Positions 1-8,460 of a stretch of 64,000 nt of DNA are shown one piece after another (positions within the stretch are counted from its first letter, which is position 1; the number at the start of each line of letters is the position of its first letter). A program made the translations under genes and the position numbers. The stretch lies in NCBI GenBank assembly GCA_030426145.1, contig JAUHZF010000003.1, positions 1-64,000 on the forward strand, in the 5' to 3' direction. Source of the DNA: Polyangia bacterium (GTDB lineage Bacteria; Myxococcota_A; Polyangia; Polyangiales; Polyangiaceae). Under the pieces are notes generated by a model that was not told where the DNA came from, did no database searches, and saw only the letters and a list, made by a program, of their open reading frames with translations.

Positions 1-160
1 CATGGACGGGGACCGCGTGGAGATCACCGAGACCCGCCCGCTCTCGAAGCACAAGCGCTTCGTCGTCACCAAGCTCGTCGCCGGCTCTGCCGAGCGTCGC
101 CTGCGCGCCCTCGAAGAGCGTCAGTCGATGAAGGGCCAAGCCGGCCCCGATGCCGGCTGA
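1..160 (+). CDS. rpsQ: 30S ribosomal protein S17, 3' end (partial)
   Basis: This is the C-terminal 52 codons of S17, a primary 16S rRNA binding protein of the small subunit; the gene begins before the window. The residues GDRVEITETRPLSKHKR near the window start are the conserved OB-fold strand and loop of the S17 family. The reading frame begins at base 2 as shown and stops with TGA at 158-160. The tail after the core is about 30 residues, longer than in E. coli. rplN follows 30 bases later, preceded by an AGGAAC ribosome binding site, as expected in a bacterial spc operon. Confidence 0.93.
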   Translation, partial: MDGDRVEITETRPLSKHKRFVVTKLVAGSAERRLRALEERQSMKGQAGPDAG

Positions 161-190
161 ACGGTTTTCGTCTCCGAAAGGAACTGAGAG

Positions 191-559
191 ATGATTCAGG
201 TCGAGAGCAAGCTCGAAGTAGCCGACAACTCCGGGGCCAAAGAGGTGCGTTGCATCAAGGTCCTCGGTGGTTCGCGTCGGCGCTACGCCGGGCTGGGCGA
301 CATCATCGTGGTCAGCGTGACCGAGTGTCTGCCCAACACCAAGGTCAAGAAGGGCGACATCGCCCGCGCCGTCATCGTGCGTGTCCGTCAGGAGCACCGC
401 CGGGACGACGGCAGCTACATCAAGTTCGACAAGAACTCCGCCGTCCTCATCACGAAGGAAAAGGAGCCGGTCGGCACCCGCATCTTCGGGCCGGTCGCCC
501 GTGAGCTCCGTCATCGGCGCTTCATGAAGATCGTGTCCCTCGCGCCGGAGGTTCTCTGA
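191..559 (+). CDS. rplN: 50S ribosomal protein L14
   Basis: L14 of 122 residues, full family length. It begins [19 protein letters not shown], the diagnostic N-terminal signature, and ends with the conserved [19 protein letters not shown] helix that contacts L19 and 16S rRNA at the subunit interface. The start is fixed by an AAAGGAAC Shine-Dalgarno ten bases upstream. Its TGA stop overlaps the ATG of rplX by one base, so the two are probably translationally coupled. Housekeeping identity is secure. Confidence 0.98.
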   Translation: MIQVESKLEVADNSGAKEVRCIKVLGGSRRRYAGLGDIIVVSVTECLPNTKVKKGDIARAVIVRVRQEHRRDDGSYIKFDKNSAVLITKEKEPVGTRIFGPVARELRHRRFMKIVSLAPEVL

Positions 560-876
560 TGCAACGTCTCAAGGTTGGCGATCTCGTCCAGGTGACGAGT
601 GGCAAGGACAAGGGCAAGCGCGGCAAGGTGCAGCGCATCCTCAAGGGCGGGGACCGCATCCTCGTCGAGGGCCTGAACATGGTGACCCGTCACCAGCGCC
701 CGAACCAGCTCAACACCGAAGGCGGCCGCATCCAGAAAGAGGCGCCCCTTCCCATTTCGAACGTCATGCCCATCGACGCCGAGACCGACAAGCCCACCCG
801 GGTGAAGGTCAAGGTCGACGACGATGGCAACAAGAGCCGGGTCTCCGCCAAGGGGAACCCCCTCAAGCAGGGCTGA
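559..876 (+). CDS. rplX: 50S ribosomal protein L24
   Basis: L24 of 105 residues, an assembly-initiator protein that binds the 5' end of 23S rRNA. It has an N-terminal KOW motif ([19 protein letters not shown], residues about 6-24) and the conserved [13 protein letters not shown] segment. The ATG overlaps the rplN stop by one base. The C-terminal part ([20 protein letters not shown]) is family-like but lacks Zn-ribbon cysteines. rplE follows after 4 bases. Confidence 0.97.
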   Translation: MQRLKVGDLVQVTSGKDKGKRGKVQRILKGGDRILVEGLNMVTRHQRPNQLNTEGGRIQKEAPLPISNVMPIDAETDKPTRVKVKVDDDGNKSRVSAKGNPLKQG

Positions 877-880
877 ATCC

Positions 881-1480
881 ATGTCTGAAGAAGCAACCAA
901 CGGGTACCCGGAAGGCTACAAGCCCCGGCTGCGTGGTCACTACGAAGACAATGTGGTGGCCGGCCTCAAGACCAAGTTCAAGTACGGCAACCCGATGCAG
1001 ATCCCGCGTCTGCAGAAGATCGTCGTGAACATGGGCCTCGGTCAGGCCGTGGCCAACCCCAAGATCGTCGACGCCGCCGTGGCCGACCTCCGCCTCATCT
1101 GTGGGCAGCAGCCGACCATCCGTCGCGCTCGCAAGTCGATCGCCGGCTTCAAGCTCCGCGAGGGCCTGGCCATCGGCGCCAAGGTCACCCTGCGTCGCAA
1201 CCGCATGTGGGAGTTCGCCGACCGCCTCATGAGTGTCGCCCTTCCGCGCGTTCGCGACTTCAAGGGCGTCAGCCCCAAGGGTTTCGATGGCCAGGGTAAC
1301 TTCACCATGGGCATCCGCGAGCAAATCATCTTCCCCGAGATCGACTACGACAAGGTCGACCAGATCCGGGGCATGAACATCTCCTTCGTCACCTCCGCCC
1401 AGACCAATGAAGAGGGGCGGGAGCTGCTGACTATGCTCGGAATGCCTTTCCGGGGAACCACGCCCTCGAAGGGTAACTGA
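881..1480 (+). CDS. rplE: 50S ribosomal protein L5
   Basis: L5 of 199 residues, a 5S rRNA-binding protein of the central protuberance that also contacts P-site tRNA. Visible family motifs are [17 protein letters not shown]-equivalent [20 protein letters not shown] and [20 protein letters not shown]. The ATG at 881 was chosen because it lies four bases after the rplX stop and gives the expected N-terminus; an upstream GTG in the same frame would overlap rplX by over 50 bases. The N-terminus has about 20 residues more than E. coli L5. Confidence 0.97.
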   Translation: MSEEATNGYPEGYKPRLRGHYEDNVVAGLKTKFKYGNPMQIPRLQKIVVNMGLGQAVANPKIVDAAVADLRLICGQQPTIRRARKSIAGFKLREGLAIGAKVTLRRNRMWEFADRLMSVALPRVRDFKGVSPKGFDGQGNFTMGIREQIIFPEIDYDKVDQIRGMNISFVTSAQTNEEGRELLTMLGMPFRGTTPSKGN

Positions 1481-1489
1481 GGTAACGAC

Positions 1490-1675
1490 ATGGCGCGTGC
1501 ATCCCATTACGCAAAGCTGAACCGTCCCGCGAAGTTCAGCGTCCGAAACCGCAACCGCTGCAAGCTCTGTGGTCGTGGTCGTGGCTACTACCGCGACTTC
1601 GAGGTCTGCCGCATCTGCCTGCGTGAGCTGGCCCTCAAGGGTGAGCTTCCGGGCGTGACGAAAGCGAGCTGGTGA
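1490..1675 (+). CDS. rpsN: 30S ribosomal protein S14, zinc-binding type Z
   Basis: S14 of 61 residues. This is the short zinc-containing form, shown by two Cys pairs, CKLC (around residue 24) and CRIC (around residue 40), and by its length; the zinc-free form is about 100 residues. It sits in the head of the 30S subunit. The type matters because many bacteria carry a zinc-free paralogue induced during Zn starvation; none is visible here. It is preceded by a GAGGTAA ribosome binding site, and rpsH starts one base after the stop. Confidence 0.97.
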   Translation: MARASHYAKLNRPAKFSVRNRNRCKLCGRGRGYYRDFEVCRICLRELALKGELPGVTKASW

Positions 1676-1676
1676 A

Positions 1677-2075
1677 ATGGTCAGCGATCCCGTATCCGAC
1701 ATGTTGGCGCGGCTCCGCAACGCCATCAGTGCCCGTCACGACCGCACCGTCGTCCCCGCGAGCCGTCTGAAGCTCCGCGTGGCCGAAATCCTCAAGAGCG
1801 AGGGTTACGTCTCCGACGTGCGAGAGGTTCAGGGCGACAAGGGCCACAAGGCCATCGAAATCGTTCTCAAGTACGGCAACGACCGTAAGTGCGCCATCGA
1901 CGGGCTCCGCCGCGTGAGCAAGCCCGGCCGTCGCGTCTACGTCGGTCACGACGACATCCCCCACGTGATCGCCGGCATGGGCATCTCGATCCTCAGCACG
2001 TCCAGCGGCGTGATGACGGACGACCAGGCCCGCCGCAGCCGCGTCGGGGGTGAGATTCTCTGCGAGGTTTGGTGA
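1677..2075 (+). CDS. rpsH: 30S ribosomal protein S8
   Basis: S8 of 132 residues, a primary 16S rRNA binder that organises the central domain; in E. coli it is the translational repressor of the spc operon. It starts [15 protein letters not shown] and ends in the hallmark [22 protein letters not shown]. The ATG lies one base after the rpsN stop, and the TGA overlaps the rplF start by one base, so translation is tightly coupled through this part of the operon. Confidence 0.98.
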   Translation: MVSDPVSDMLARLRNAISARHDRTVVPASRLKLRVAEILKSEGYVSDVREVQGDKGHKAIEIVLKYGNDRKCAIDGLRRVSKPGRRVYVGHDDIPHVIAGMGISILSTSSGVMTDDQARRSRVGGEILCEVW

Positions 2076-2656
2076 TGGCTACGACGACTCCTCAAACGAC
2101 GGGACCCAAGACGTCCCGCGTAGGCAAGCGCCCGGTCGACGTTCCCAAGGGCGTCACCGTGTCGATCGCCGGCACGAAGGTCAGCGTGAAGGGCCCCAAG
2201 GGCGAGCTCAGCAAAGAGTTCCCGTCCGAGGTGAGCATCGAGCAGAAGGACGGCCAGGTGCTGGTTGCGTGCGACGCTCCCGGCCGCGCTGCTCCGCGCC
2301 TCCAGGGTCTCACCCGGGCGTTGCTCGGCAACATGGTGCAGGGCTGCGCCGAGGGCTACAGCAAGTCTCTCGAGCTGCACGGCACGGGTTACCGCGTCGA
2401 GCTCAAGGGCCAGACCCTCGTCTGCACCCTGGGCTTCAGCCACCTCATCAACTTCGAGCTCCCCAAGGGCATCACCGTCGACATCCCCAAGGACTCCAAG
2501 GGCCAGGCCCTGACGATCATGGGTGCCGACAAGGCGGTGGTGGGGCAGACCGCGGCGACGATTCGCGGCTTCCGTCCCCCCGAGCCCTACGGCGGCAAGG
2601 GCGTCCGGTACAAGGGCGAGCGCATCCGCGAGAAGGCGGGCAAGTCAGGGAAGTAA
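2075..2656 (+). CDS. rplF: 50S ribosomal protein L6
   Basis: L6 of 193 residues with the usual duplicated domain, near the GTPase-associated centre of the large subunit. The C-terminal signature [25 protein letters not shown] is complete (written here in part: [13 protein letters not shown]). The start is ATG 2075, overlapping the rpsH stop; an in-frame TTG at 2069 is less likely. The N-terminus carries about ten extra Thr/Gln-rich residues before [14 protein letters not shown]. Confidence 0.97.
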   Translation: MATTTPQTTGPKTSRVGKRPVDVPKGVTVSIAGTKVSVKGPKGELSKEFPSEVSIEQKDGQVLVACDAPGRAAPRLQGLTRALLGNMVQGCAEGYSKSLELHGTGYRVELKGQTLVCTLGFSHLINFELPKGITVDIPKDSKGQALTIMGADKAVVGQTAATIRGFRPPEPYGGKGVRYKGERIREKAGKSGK

Positions 2657-2658
2657 TC

Positions 2659-3024
2659 ATGGCTGTTCTCACGAAAAAAGAGAGTCGCGAGAAGCGCCAG
2701 CGGCGCATCCGCAAGAACATGACGGGCACCGCCGAGCGCCCGCGCCTGGCGATCTTCCGCAGCGCCAAGCACATCTACGCCCAGGTCATCGACGACGTCA
2801 GCGGTCGCACCATCGCGAGCGCCTCGACGCTCTCGAAGGACCTGCGCGGCGGCCTCGGCGACGGCAACAAGACCGACGCCGCGAAGAAGGTCGGCGCGCT
2901 CGTGGCCGAGCAGTGCAAGTCCAAGGACGTGACCAAGGTCGTCTTCGACCGCGGTGGCTTCCTCTACCACGGCCGCGTCAAGGCGCTGGCCGACGCCGCG
3001 CGCGAGGGTGGCCTCGACTTCTGA
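2659..3024 (+). CDS. rplR: 50S ribosomal protein L18
   Basis: L18 of 121 residues, which with L5 and L25 binds 5S rRNA and brings it into the 50S subunit. It starts with a basic [19 protein letters not shown] tail and has the conserved [20 protein letters not shown] and [20 protein letters not shown] segments. The reading frame is open far upstream through rplF, so the start was set at ATG 2659, two bases after the rplF stop, where the basic L18 N-terminus begins. Confidence 0.97.
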   Translation: MAVLTKKESREKRQRRIRKNMTGTAERPRLAIFRSAKHIYAQVIDDVSGRTIASASTLSKDLRGGLGDGNKTDAAKKVGALVAEQCKSKDVTKVVFDRGGFLYHGRVKALADAAREGGLDF

Positions 3025-3046
3025 GGCGAAGAGAGAGATCAGAGTC

Positions 3047-3625
3047 ATGGCATTCGAACACATCGACGAAGAGCGCCTCAAAGAGCGCGTCATCTACATC
3101 AACCGCGTCGCCAAGGTCGTGAAGGGCGGTCGTCGCTTCAGCTTCTCCGCCCTCGTGGTCGTCGGCGACGAGGCCGGTCACGTCGGCGTCGGGCTCGGCA
3201 AGGCGAACGAGGTTCCCGAGGCGATCCGCAAGGGCAACGACCAGGCGCGCAAGAACATGTTCCTGGTGCCGCTCGACGGCGCCACCATCCCCCACGACGT
3301 CATCGGTCGCGCTGGCGCCGGCAAGGTCCTCCTGAAGGCGGCCAGCCCCGGCACGGGCGTCATCGCGGGCGGCCCGGTGCGTGCGGTCGTCTCCTCGGCC
3401 GGGATTCACGACGTGCTCACGAAGAGCCTCGGCTCCTCCAACAAGCACAACGTGGTCAACGCCACCGTCGACGCCCTCAAGCAGCTCCGTGGCCCCGACG
3501 CCTTCGCGCGCAAGCGTGAAATCGATCGCGACCGCATCAAGCACCAGACCCGCTCCGTCGTCGAGAAGAGCAAGCGCGACAAGAGCGCGATTGCCGCTCT
3601 CGAGAGCGCGAAGCAGGAAGGCTGA
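3047..3625 (+). CDS. rpsE: 30S ribosomal protein S5
   Basis: S5 of 192 residues, located at the mRNA entry channel and important for accuracy. The double-stranded-RNA-binding-like N-terminal domain carries [18 protein letters not shown], followed by [19 protein letters not shown] and the C-terminal [19 protein letters not shown] motif. ATG 3047 is preceded by a GAAGAGAGAGA purine tract. The frame is open upstream into rplR but family alignment supports this ATG. It is followed by rpmD after 8 bases. Confidence 0.97.
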   Translation: MAFEHIDEERLKERVIYINRVAKVVKGGRRFSFSALVVVGDEAGHVGVGLGKANEVPEAIRKGNDQARKNMFLVPLDGATIPHDVIGRAGAGKVLLKAASPGTGVIAGGPVRAVVSSAGIHDVLTKSLGSSNKHNVVNATVDALKQLRGPDAFARKREIDRDRIKHQTRSVVEKSKRDKSAIAALESAKQEG

Positions 3626-3633
3626 TCCACACC

Positions 3634-3849
3634 ATGGCCACCAAGATTCAGCTCCGCGTGACCCAGACCCGCAGCCAGATCGGCTCCCCCGAGAAGATCC
3701 GCAAGGTCCTCAAGGGGCTCGGTCTCGGCCGCATCGGCAAGCAGGTCACGGTCGACAACACTCCGTCCTTCCGTGGGCAGATCAAGAAGGTGATCCACCT
3801 CGTCCAGGTCGAAGAACTCGGCCAGGGTGAGCCCAAGGTCATCGCCTGA
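3634..3849 (+). CDS. rpmD: 50S ribosomal protein L30
   Basis: L30 of 71 residues, a small ferredoxin-like-fold protein of the large subunit. The pattern IQLRVTQTRSQIGSPEKIRK followed by LGLGRIGKQVTVDNTPSFRG is the standard L30 core, and the protein is about ten residues longer than E. coli L30 at the C-terminus (VEELGQGEPKVIA). It sits in its usual place between rpsE and rplO. Confidence 0.96.
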   Translation: MATKIQLRVTQTRSQIGSPEKIRKVLKGLGLGRIGKQVTVDNTPSFRGQIKKVIHLVQVEELGQGEPKVIA

Positions 3850-3862
3850 TTAGGAGACCATC

Positions 3863-4375
3863 ATGAGCATCCTCTCCAACCTGAAGCCCCCTGCGGGCAG
3901 CAAGCGCGATCGGCAGCGCGTCGGTCGTGGCATCGGCAGCACCGGCAAGACCTGCGGCAAGGGCCAGAAGGGCCAGAAGGCCCGTTCCGGAATGATGGGC
4001 CGCATGGGCTTCGAGGGCGGTCAGACCCCGATGTACCGCCGCCTGCCCAAGCGCGGGTTCAACAACCACAACTTCGCGACCGTGGTCGCGAACGTGAACG
4101 TGGGCCAGCTCGACACCTTCGACGACGGCACCGAGATCACGGTCGACATCCTCAAGATGCGCGGCCTGGTGAAGGGCCAGTTCGACGTGGTGAAGATCCT
4201 CGGAAATGGTGAGCTCCAGAAAAAGCTCACCGTGAAGGCGCACGCCTTCTCCAAGGGCGCTCTGGAGAAGATCCAGAAGGCTGGCGGAACCGCCGAGGTC
4301 GTGTCACGTTCCGCCGCTGCGGAGACGTCTGACGGGGGGGAGACGCCTGCCGCGTCACCCTCTGACGACTCCTAA
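3863..4375 (+). CDS. rplO: 50S ribosomal protein L15
   Basis: L15 of 170 residues, a late-assembly protein of the 50S subunit. The basic glycine-rich N-terminus (RVGRGIGSTGKTCGKGQKG, then GFEGGQTPMYRRLPKRGF) is diagnostic. After the usual end of the family (about residue 145) there is a Ser/Thr/Ala/Asp-rich tail of some 25 residues ending PAASPSDDS, which E. coli L15 lacks. RBS TTAGGAGA lies eight bases before the ATG. Confidence 0.97.
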   Translation: MSILSNLKPPAGSKRDRQRVGRGIGSTGKTCGKGQKGQKARSGMMGRMGFEGGQTPMYRRLPKRGFNNHNFATVVANVNVGQLDTFDDGTEITVDILKMRGLVKGQFDVVKILGNGELQKKLTVKAHAFSKGALEKIQKAGGTAEVVSRSAAAETSDGGETPAASPSDDS

Positions 4376-4393
4376 GTTCCCGGAAGGATAAGA

Positions 4394-5725
4394 ATGAGCA
4401 CCCTCGCTGGCCTGTCGAACTGGCACAAGGTACCCGAGCTTCGGAAGCGGATCTTCTTCACGCTTTCGATGCTCGCCGTGTACCGGGTCGGCGTCTTCGT
4501 CACGGCACCCGGCGTCGACCGCGTGGCGATGAAGGAGTTCATCTCGAGCTCCGGGGGTCTGCTCGGCTTCATCAACCTCTTCAGCGGCGGGGCCCTGTCG
4601 CAGATGTCGATCTTCGCGCTCGGCATCATGCCCTACATCTCCGCCTCCATCATTCTGCAGCTCCTGGGCATGATCTACGCGCCCATCACGGAGATGCGGA
4701 AGGAGGGTGAGGCCGGGCGCCGCAAGCTCGACCAGTACACCCGCTACGGCACCGTGCTCCTCGCCTGCGTCCAGTCGTTCGTGCTGGCCAACGGCATCCA
4801 GGGCGCCGCCGCGACCGAGGGTGCGCGCGCCATCGTCAACAACCCGGGGCCCGGGTTCATCCTGATGACGATGCTCACGCTCACCACGGGCACCATCTTC
4901 CTGATGTGGCTCGGCGAGCAGATCACCGAGCGCGGCATCGGCAACGGCATCTCACTGCTCATCATGGCGAGCATCATCGCGGGCGCGCCCGCGACGCTCA
5001 TCGCCTACTTCAAGCAGCAGCAGAGCGACCCGCAGCCGCTCAACATGGCGGCCCTCGTGGCCATCTTCGTCGGCTCGATCGCCCTCGTCGCCTTCTTCGA
5101 GAACGGCCGACGACTCATCCCCATCGTCTACTCGCGGCGCCAGGTCGGCCGTCGTGTCTACGGCGGGCAGCAGGCGCACCTCCCGCTCAAGGTGAACACG
5201 GCCGGCGTCATCCCGCCCATCTTCGCCTCTTCGCTCCTCATGTTCCCCGCCACCCTGGCGAGCATGGACGTGCCGGGCATGCAGGCGGTGCAGGACAGCA
5301 TCAACAGTGGCGGCTGGGTGTTCAACACCGGCTTCGCCATCCTCATCATCTTCTTCTGCTTCTTCTACACCAACGTCGTCTTCCAGCCGGTCGACGTCGC
5401 TGAGAACCTCAAGAAGCAGCAAGCGAACATCCCCGGAATCCGGCCTGGCAAGCAGACGGCCGAGTTCATCGACCACGTGATGCAGCGGATCACCGCCTGC
5501 GGCGCCGTCTACGTCGCCTTCATCTGCGTGGTTCCGTCGATGCTGGGGCAGCTGATTCGCATGCAGATCACCTTCGGGGGGACGACGATCATGATCGTGG
5601 TCGGCGTCGCGCTCGACACCATCCAGCAAATCGAGGGTCACCTCATCAAGCGGAGCTACGACGGTCTCACCGGTCCCGGCGGGGGCCGGGTTCGCGGTCG
5701 CCGATTCGCCGCCCAGTCGACCTGA
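4394..5725 (+). CDS. secY: Preprotein translocase subunit SecY
   Basis: SecY of 443 residues, the ten-helix channel of the Sec translocon in the inner membrane, partnering SecE, SecG and SecA. Recognisable segments are KIFFTL-like first helix (RIFFTLSMLAVYRVGVFV), the plug region SGGALSQMSIFALGIMPYISASI, and the cytosolic loops with the GEQITERGIGNGISL motif and YSRRQVGRRVYGGQQAHLPL. The last helix carries MIVVGVALDTIQQIEGHL, a conserved SecY ending. It lies in its standard place between rplO and adk; the RBS GGAAGGATA is strong. Confidence 0.98.
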   Translation: MSTLAGLSNWHKVPELRKRIFFTLSMLAVYRVGVFVTAPGVDRVAMKEFISSSGGLLGFINLFSGGALSQMSIFALGIMPYISASIILQLLGMIYAPITEMRKEGEAGRRKLDQYTRYGTVLLACVQSFVLANGIQGAAATEGARAIVNNPGPGFILMTMLTLTTGTIFLMWLGEQITERGIGNGISLLIMASIIAGAPATLIAYFKQQQSDPQPLNMAALVAIFVGSIALVAFFENGRRLIPIVYSRRQVGRRVYGGQQAHLPLKVNTAGVIPPIFASSLLMFPATLASMDVPGMQAVQDSINSGGWVFNTGFAILIIFFCFFYTNVVFQPVDVAENLKKQQANIPGIRPGKQTAEFIDHVMQRITACGAVYVAFICVVPSMLGQLIRMQITFGGTTIMIVVGVALDTIQQIEGHLIKRSYDGLTGPGGGRVRGRRFAAQST

Positions 5726-5748
5726 CCCCTCGGTAAGGAGCGCCAACA

Positions 5749-6375
5749 ATGATCATCGTACTCGTCGGACCGCCGGGCTCGGGCAAGGGCACGCAAGCCA
5801 AGGTGCTGTGCGGACGCCTCGGCGTCCCGCACCTCTCCACGGGCGACATGCTCCGGGCGGCCAAGAAGGCCGGCACCCTCAAGCAGGAGTACGTCGACAT
5901 CATGACCAAGGGGGGGCTGCTGCCCGACGAGGCCGTCATCGGGCTCATCGATGACCGGATCAAAGAAGACGACTGCAAGGCCGGCTTCATGCTCGACGGG
6001 TTCCCCCGCACCGTGCCTCAGGCCGAGGGCCTAGCTTCGATGCTCAAGGAGGCGGGGCGCTCGCTCGACAAGGTTCTCCAGCTCGACGTTCCCCGCGACA
6101 TGCTCGAAGAACGGCTCGTCAACCGGCGAACCGACAAAAGTACTGGACAGATCTATCACCTCATCTATAATCCGCCGCCCCAAGATGCCGAACTCGTGCA
6201 TCGGGACGACGACAAGCCCGAAGCGGTGGGTCGGCGTTTGGACGCCTACGCGTCCATGACGGCAGCTTTGCTGCCGTACTACGAGGAGCGAGGGCTCCTT
6301 GCGCGGATAGAGGGGGTTGGAACCCCGCAGGAGGTCACGGGGCGCATCGCCGCGGCCCTCGAGATCGAAAGCTGA
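5749..6375 (+). CDS. adk: Adenylate kinase with a short, non-zinc LID
   Basis: Adenylate kinase of 208 residues, converting AMP + ATP to 2 ADP in the cytoplasm. It has the P-loop [11 protein letters not shown] (residues 7-17), the AMP-binding LSTGDMLR and the [14 protein letters not shown] signature. The LID (about residues 123-160) reads [19 protein letters not shown] and then [15 protein letters not shown]. It is shorter than the common bacterial long LID, has no zinc cysteines, and resembles the IYH-NPP type of some chloroplast and eukaryotic enzymes. Catalytic arginines in RRTD and in GRRLDAY are present, so activity is expected. map, which often follows adk, is absent. Confidence 0.95.
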   Translation: MIIVLVGPPGSGKGTQAKVLCGRLGVPHLSTGDMLRAAKKAGTLKQEYVDIMTKGGLLPDEAVIGLIDDRIKEDDCKAGFMLDGFPRTVPQAEGLASMLKEAGRSLDKVLQLDVPRDMLEERLVNRRTDKSTGQIYHLIYNPPPQDAELVHRDDDKPEAVGRRLDAYASMTAALLPYYEERGLLARIEGVGTPQEVTGRIAAALEIES

Positions 6376-6385
6376 AAGCGAATAC

Positions 6386-6664
6386 ATGGCTCGACGAAGA
6401 GGAGGCGGCGGACGCCGCAGGCGCAGGAACCATGCGCCCAAAGCGCCTAAAGAGGACAAGCTCGAGTTTCAGGGCACCGTCCAAGAGGCGCTCCCGAACG
6501 CAATGTTTCGGGTCGAGGCCGACAACGGACTCGAAGTCCTGGCCACGATCAGCGGCCGAATGCGCCGCTTCTACATCCGAATTCTTCCCGGGGACAAAGT
6601 GACGGTCGAGGTCAGCCCCTACGACCCCTCCCGCGGACGCATCACCTACCGACACAAGAACTGA
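6386..6664 (+). CDS. infA: Translation initiation factor IF-1 with basic N-terminal extension
   Basis: IF-1 binds the A site of the 30S subunit during initiation. The OB-fold core is clear: IEMQ-equivalent [19 protein letters not shown], then [21 protein letters not shown] and [13 protein letters not shown]. The usual protein is about 72 residues, while this one is 92 because an Arg/Gly-rich stretch ([19 protein letters not shown]) precedes the core. ATG 6386 is the first ATG after the adk stop and ten bases beyond it; a shorter in-frame ATG before the core does not exist, which supports the extension. It replaces map in the adk-infA-rpmJ order. Confidence 0.93.
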   Translation: MARRRGGGGRRRRRNHAPKAPKEDKLEFQGTVQEALPNAMFRVEADNGLEVLATISGRMRRFYIRILPGDKVTVEVSPYDPSRGRITYRHKN

Positions 6665-6693
6665 GAACCCCCATCCCTTAGCGAGAGCACGCC

Positions 6694-6810
6694 ATGAAGG
6701 TCCGACCCAGCGTCAAAAAGATCTGCGACAAGTGCAAAGTCGTGCGCCGTCGTGGCGTCGTCTACATCATCTGTGACAACCCCCGCCACAAGCAGCGGCA
6801 GGGTTGCTGA
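6694..6810 (+). CDS. rpmJ: 50S ribosomal protein L36
   Basis: L36 of 38 residues, the smallest ribosomal protein. It reads [19 protein letters not shown], and the remainder contains [11 protein letters not shown]. The zinc ligands CxxC, C and H are all intact, so it is the zinc-containing form, matching the zinc type of rpsN here. It lies between infA and rpsM as usual, with a GCGAGAG purine stretch upstream. Confidence 0.96.
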   Translation: MKVRPSVKKICDKCKVVRRRGVVYIICDNPRHKQRQGC

Positions 6811-6836
6811 CCTCTCGCTCTAGAAGGAACTGACCA

Positions 6837-7211
6837 ATGGCACGCATCGCCGGCGTCGACCTCCCCCGTCGTAAGCAAATCCTCTACGCGCTTCCCTACC
6901 TGTACGGGATCGGCCCGAGTCTCTCGGCCGAGATCTGCAAGAAGGCGAAGGTCGACCCGTCCACCAAGGTGGACGATCTGACCGACGCTGAGGTCAAAGC
7001 GGTGCGCGACACCATCGACGGCGAGTACATCGTCGAGGGTGACCTTCGCCGCGAGGTCCAGATGAACATCAAGCGGCTGATGGACCTCGGCTGCTACCGC
7101 GGCCTGCGCCACCGCCGTGGTCTTCCCGTGCGCGGTCAGCGCACCCACACGAACGCCCGCACCCGTAAGGGCCCGCGGAAGCGCATGGTGCAGCGCAAGG
7201 GCAAGCGCTGA
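6837..7211 (+). CDS. rpsM: 30S ribosomal protein S13
   Basis: S13 of 124 residues, which forms bridges between the 30S head and 50S subunit and touches P-site tRNA. It shows [20 protein letters not shown], a helix-hairpin-helix, and the basic C-terminus [20 protein letters not shown]. The RBS AGAAGGAAC is nine bases ahead of the ATG. It opens the alpha (rpsM-rpsK-rpsD-rpoA-rplQ) part of the operon. Confidence 0.98.
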   Translation: MARIAGVDLPRRKQILYALPYLYGIGPSLSAEICKKAKVDPSTKVDDLTDAEVKAVRDTIDGEYIVEGDLRREVQMNIKRLMDLGCYRGLRHRRGLPVRGQRTHTNARTRKGPRKRMVQRKGKR

Positions 7212-7237
7212 GCTAGCCCCCTTCAGGAACAGACGTC

Positions 7238-7630
7238 ATGGCCAATCCGAAGAAGCAGCGCGGCAAGAAGCGCGTCAAGAAGAACATCGCGACCGGCATC
7301 GCGCACATCCGGTCGACCTTCAACAACACGATCATCACGATCACCGACGTGCAGGGCAACGCCATCTCGGCATGCTCCGCTGGTGCCCGTGGCTTCAAGG
7401 GCTCGCGCAAGTCGACCCCGTTCGCGGCTCAGGTCGCGGCGGAGCAGGCAGCTCGTGCGGCGCAGGACCACGGCATGCGCACCGTCGCCGTCTTCGTGAA
7501 GGGCCCCGGTGCCGGTCGCGAGAGCGCGCTCCGCGCCCTCCAGTCCGCTGGCCTCCGCGTCACCCTCATCCGTGACGTCACCTCCATCCCCCACAACGGG
7601 TGCCGCCCCCCCAAGCGGCGCCGCGTCTGA
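7238..7630 (+). CDS. rpsK: 30S ribosomal protein S11
   Basis: S11 of 130 residues, located on the 30S platform near the E site. Conserved elements are [18 protein letters not shown], the [18 protein letters not shown] block and the C-terminal [15 protein letters not shown]. Start ATG 7238 follows an AGGAAC site. It is separated from rpsD by 9 bases. Confidence 0.98.
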   Translation: MANPKKQRGKKRVKKNIATGIAHIRSTFNNTIITITDVQGNAISACSAGARGFKGSRKSTPFAAQVAAEQAARAAQDHGMRTVAVFVKGPGAGRESALRALQSAGLRVTLIRDVTSIPHNGCRPPKRRRV

Positions 7631-7639
7631 GATTCGACC

Positions 7640-8269
7640 ATGGCACGCTACATCGGACCCGTCTGCAAGCTCTGCCGCCGCGAGGGCATGAAGCTCTACC
7701 TCAAGGGCGAGCGCTGCTACTCGGAGAAGTGCGCCTACACCCGGCGCCCCTATCCCCCCGGCCAGCACGGCCAGGGTCGCATCAAGCTCTCTGAGTACGC
7801 GATCCGTCTCCGCGAGAAGCAGAAGGTGCGTCGCATCTACGGCGTCGTGGAGAAGCAGTTCCGCGGCTACTACACCGCCGCGACCCGCCGCAAGGGCCGC
7901 ACCGGTGAGGAGATGCTGGCCATGCTCGAGCGTCGGCTCGACAACATCATCTACCGCATGGGCTTTGCCGCCTCGCGTTCGGATGCCCGTCAGCTTCTTC
8001 GCCACGGCCACATCCACATCAACGGCAAGCGCGTCGACATCCCGTCCTACCAGGTCAACATCGGCGACGAGATCGAGCTGAAGGACAAGGCCAAGGCCTA
8101 CACCCGCGTGGCCGTCGCCGTCGGCGGTGCCGAGAAGCGCCCGCTGGTGTCGTGGATCGAAGTCGACCGCGGCAAGCACAAGGGCAAGCTCAAGGCGACC
8201 CCCATCCGTGAGGAGCTCAACGAGCCCCTCATCGATGAGCAGCTCATCGTCGAGTACTACTCGCGCTGA
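7640..8269 (+). CDS. rpsD: 30S ribosomal protein S4
   Basis: S4 of 209 residues, a primary 16S rRNA binder that nucleates 30S assembly. In E. coli S4 represses translation of the alpha operon. The N-terminal domain has [18 protein letters not shown] plus a further C in CAYTRR, i.e. a Cys-rich zinc-capable form. The S4 RNA-binding domain contains [20 protein letters not shown] and [18 protein letters not shown]. It is followed not directly by rpoA but by a 191-base spacer with three hairpins, where an autoregulatory site might lie. Confidence 0.98.
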   Translation: MARYIGPVCKLCRREGMKLYLKGERCYSEKCAYTRRPYPPGQHGQGRIKLSEYAIRLREKQKVRRIYGVVEKQFRGYYTAATRRKGRTGEEMLAMLERRLDNIIYRMGFAASRSDARQLLRHGHIHINGKRVDIPSYQVNIGDEIELKDKAKAYTRVAVAVGGAEKRPLVSWIEVDRGKHKGKLKATPIREELNEPLIDEQLIVEYYSR

Positions 8270-8278
8270 GCCTTGCAC

Positions 8279-8374
8279 GAGGTCCCTGCTGGGACCTCAT
8301 CATCAACAGTTTTGGGCGGAGGCTCCCCGAGAACTTGGGGTCCTCCGCTGCGGCGCTCTAGACCACGGAGCGCC
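8279..8374 (+). promoter_or_regulatory. Three consecutive hairpins in the rpsD-rpoA spacer
   Basis: The 191 bases between rpsD and rpoA hold three stem-loops in a row. Hairpin 1 is a perfect 8-bp stem, 8279-8286 with 8291-8298, closed by a TGCT loop. Hairpin 2 pairs 8316-8322 with 8342-8348 and 8325-8328 with 8337-8340. Hairpin 3 pairs 8352-8358 with 8368-8374. None is followed by a T-run, so simple intrinsic termination is unlikely. Attenuation, RNA processing or ribosomal-protein binding (S4 or L17) are possible. The pairing is seen in the sequence; the function is inference. Confidence 0.55.
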
Positions 8375-8460
8375 CACCGCGGACCGAGGCGGTGTCGGGG
8401 GACGAGTGCAGAACCCGACACGAGACCTACGCGCGAACCCCCTCCGAGAGGAACAGAGAC

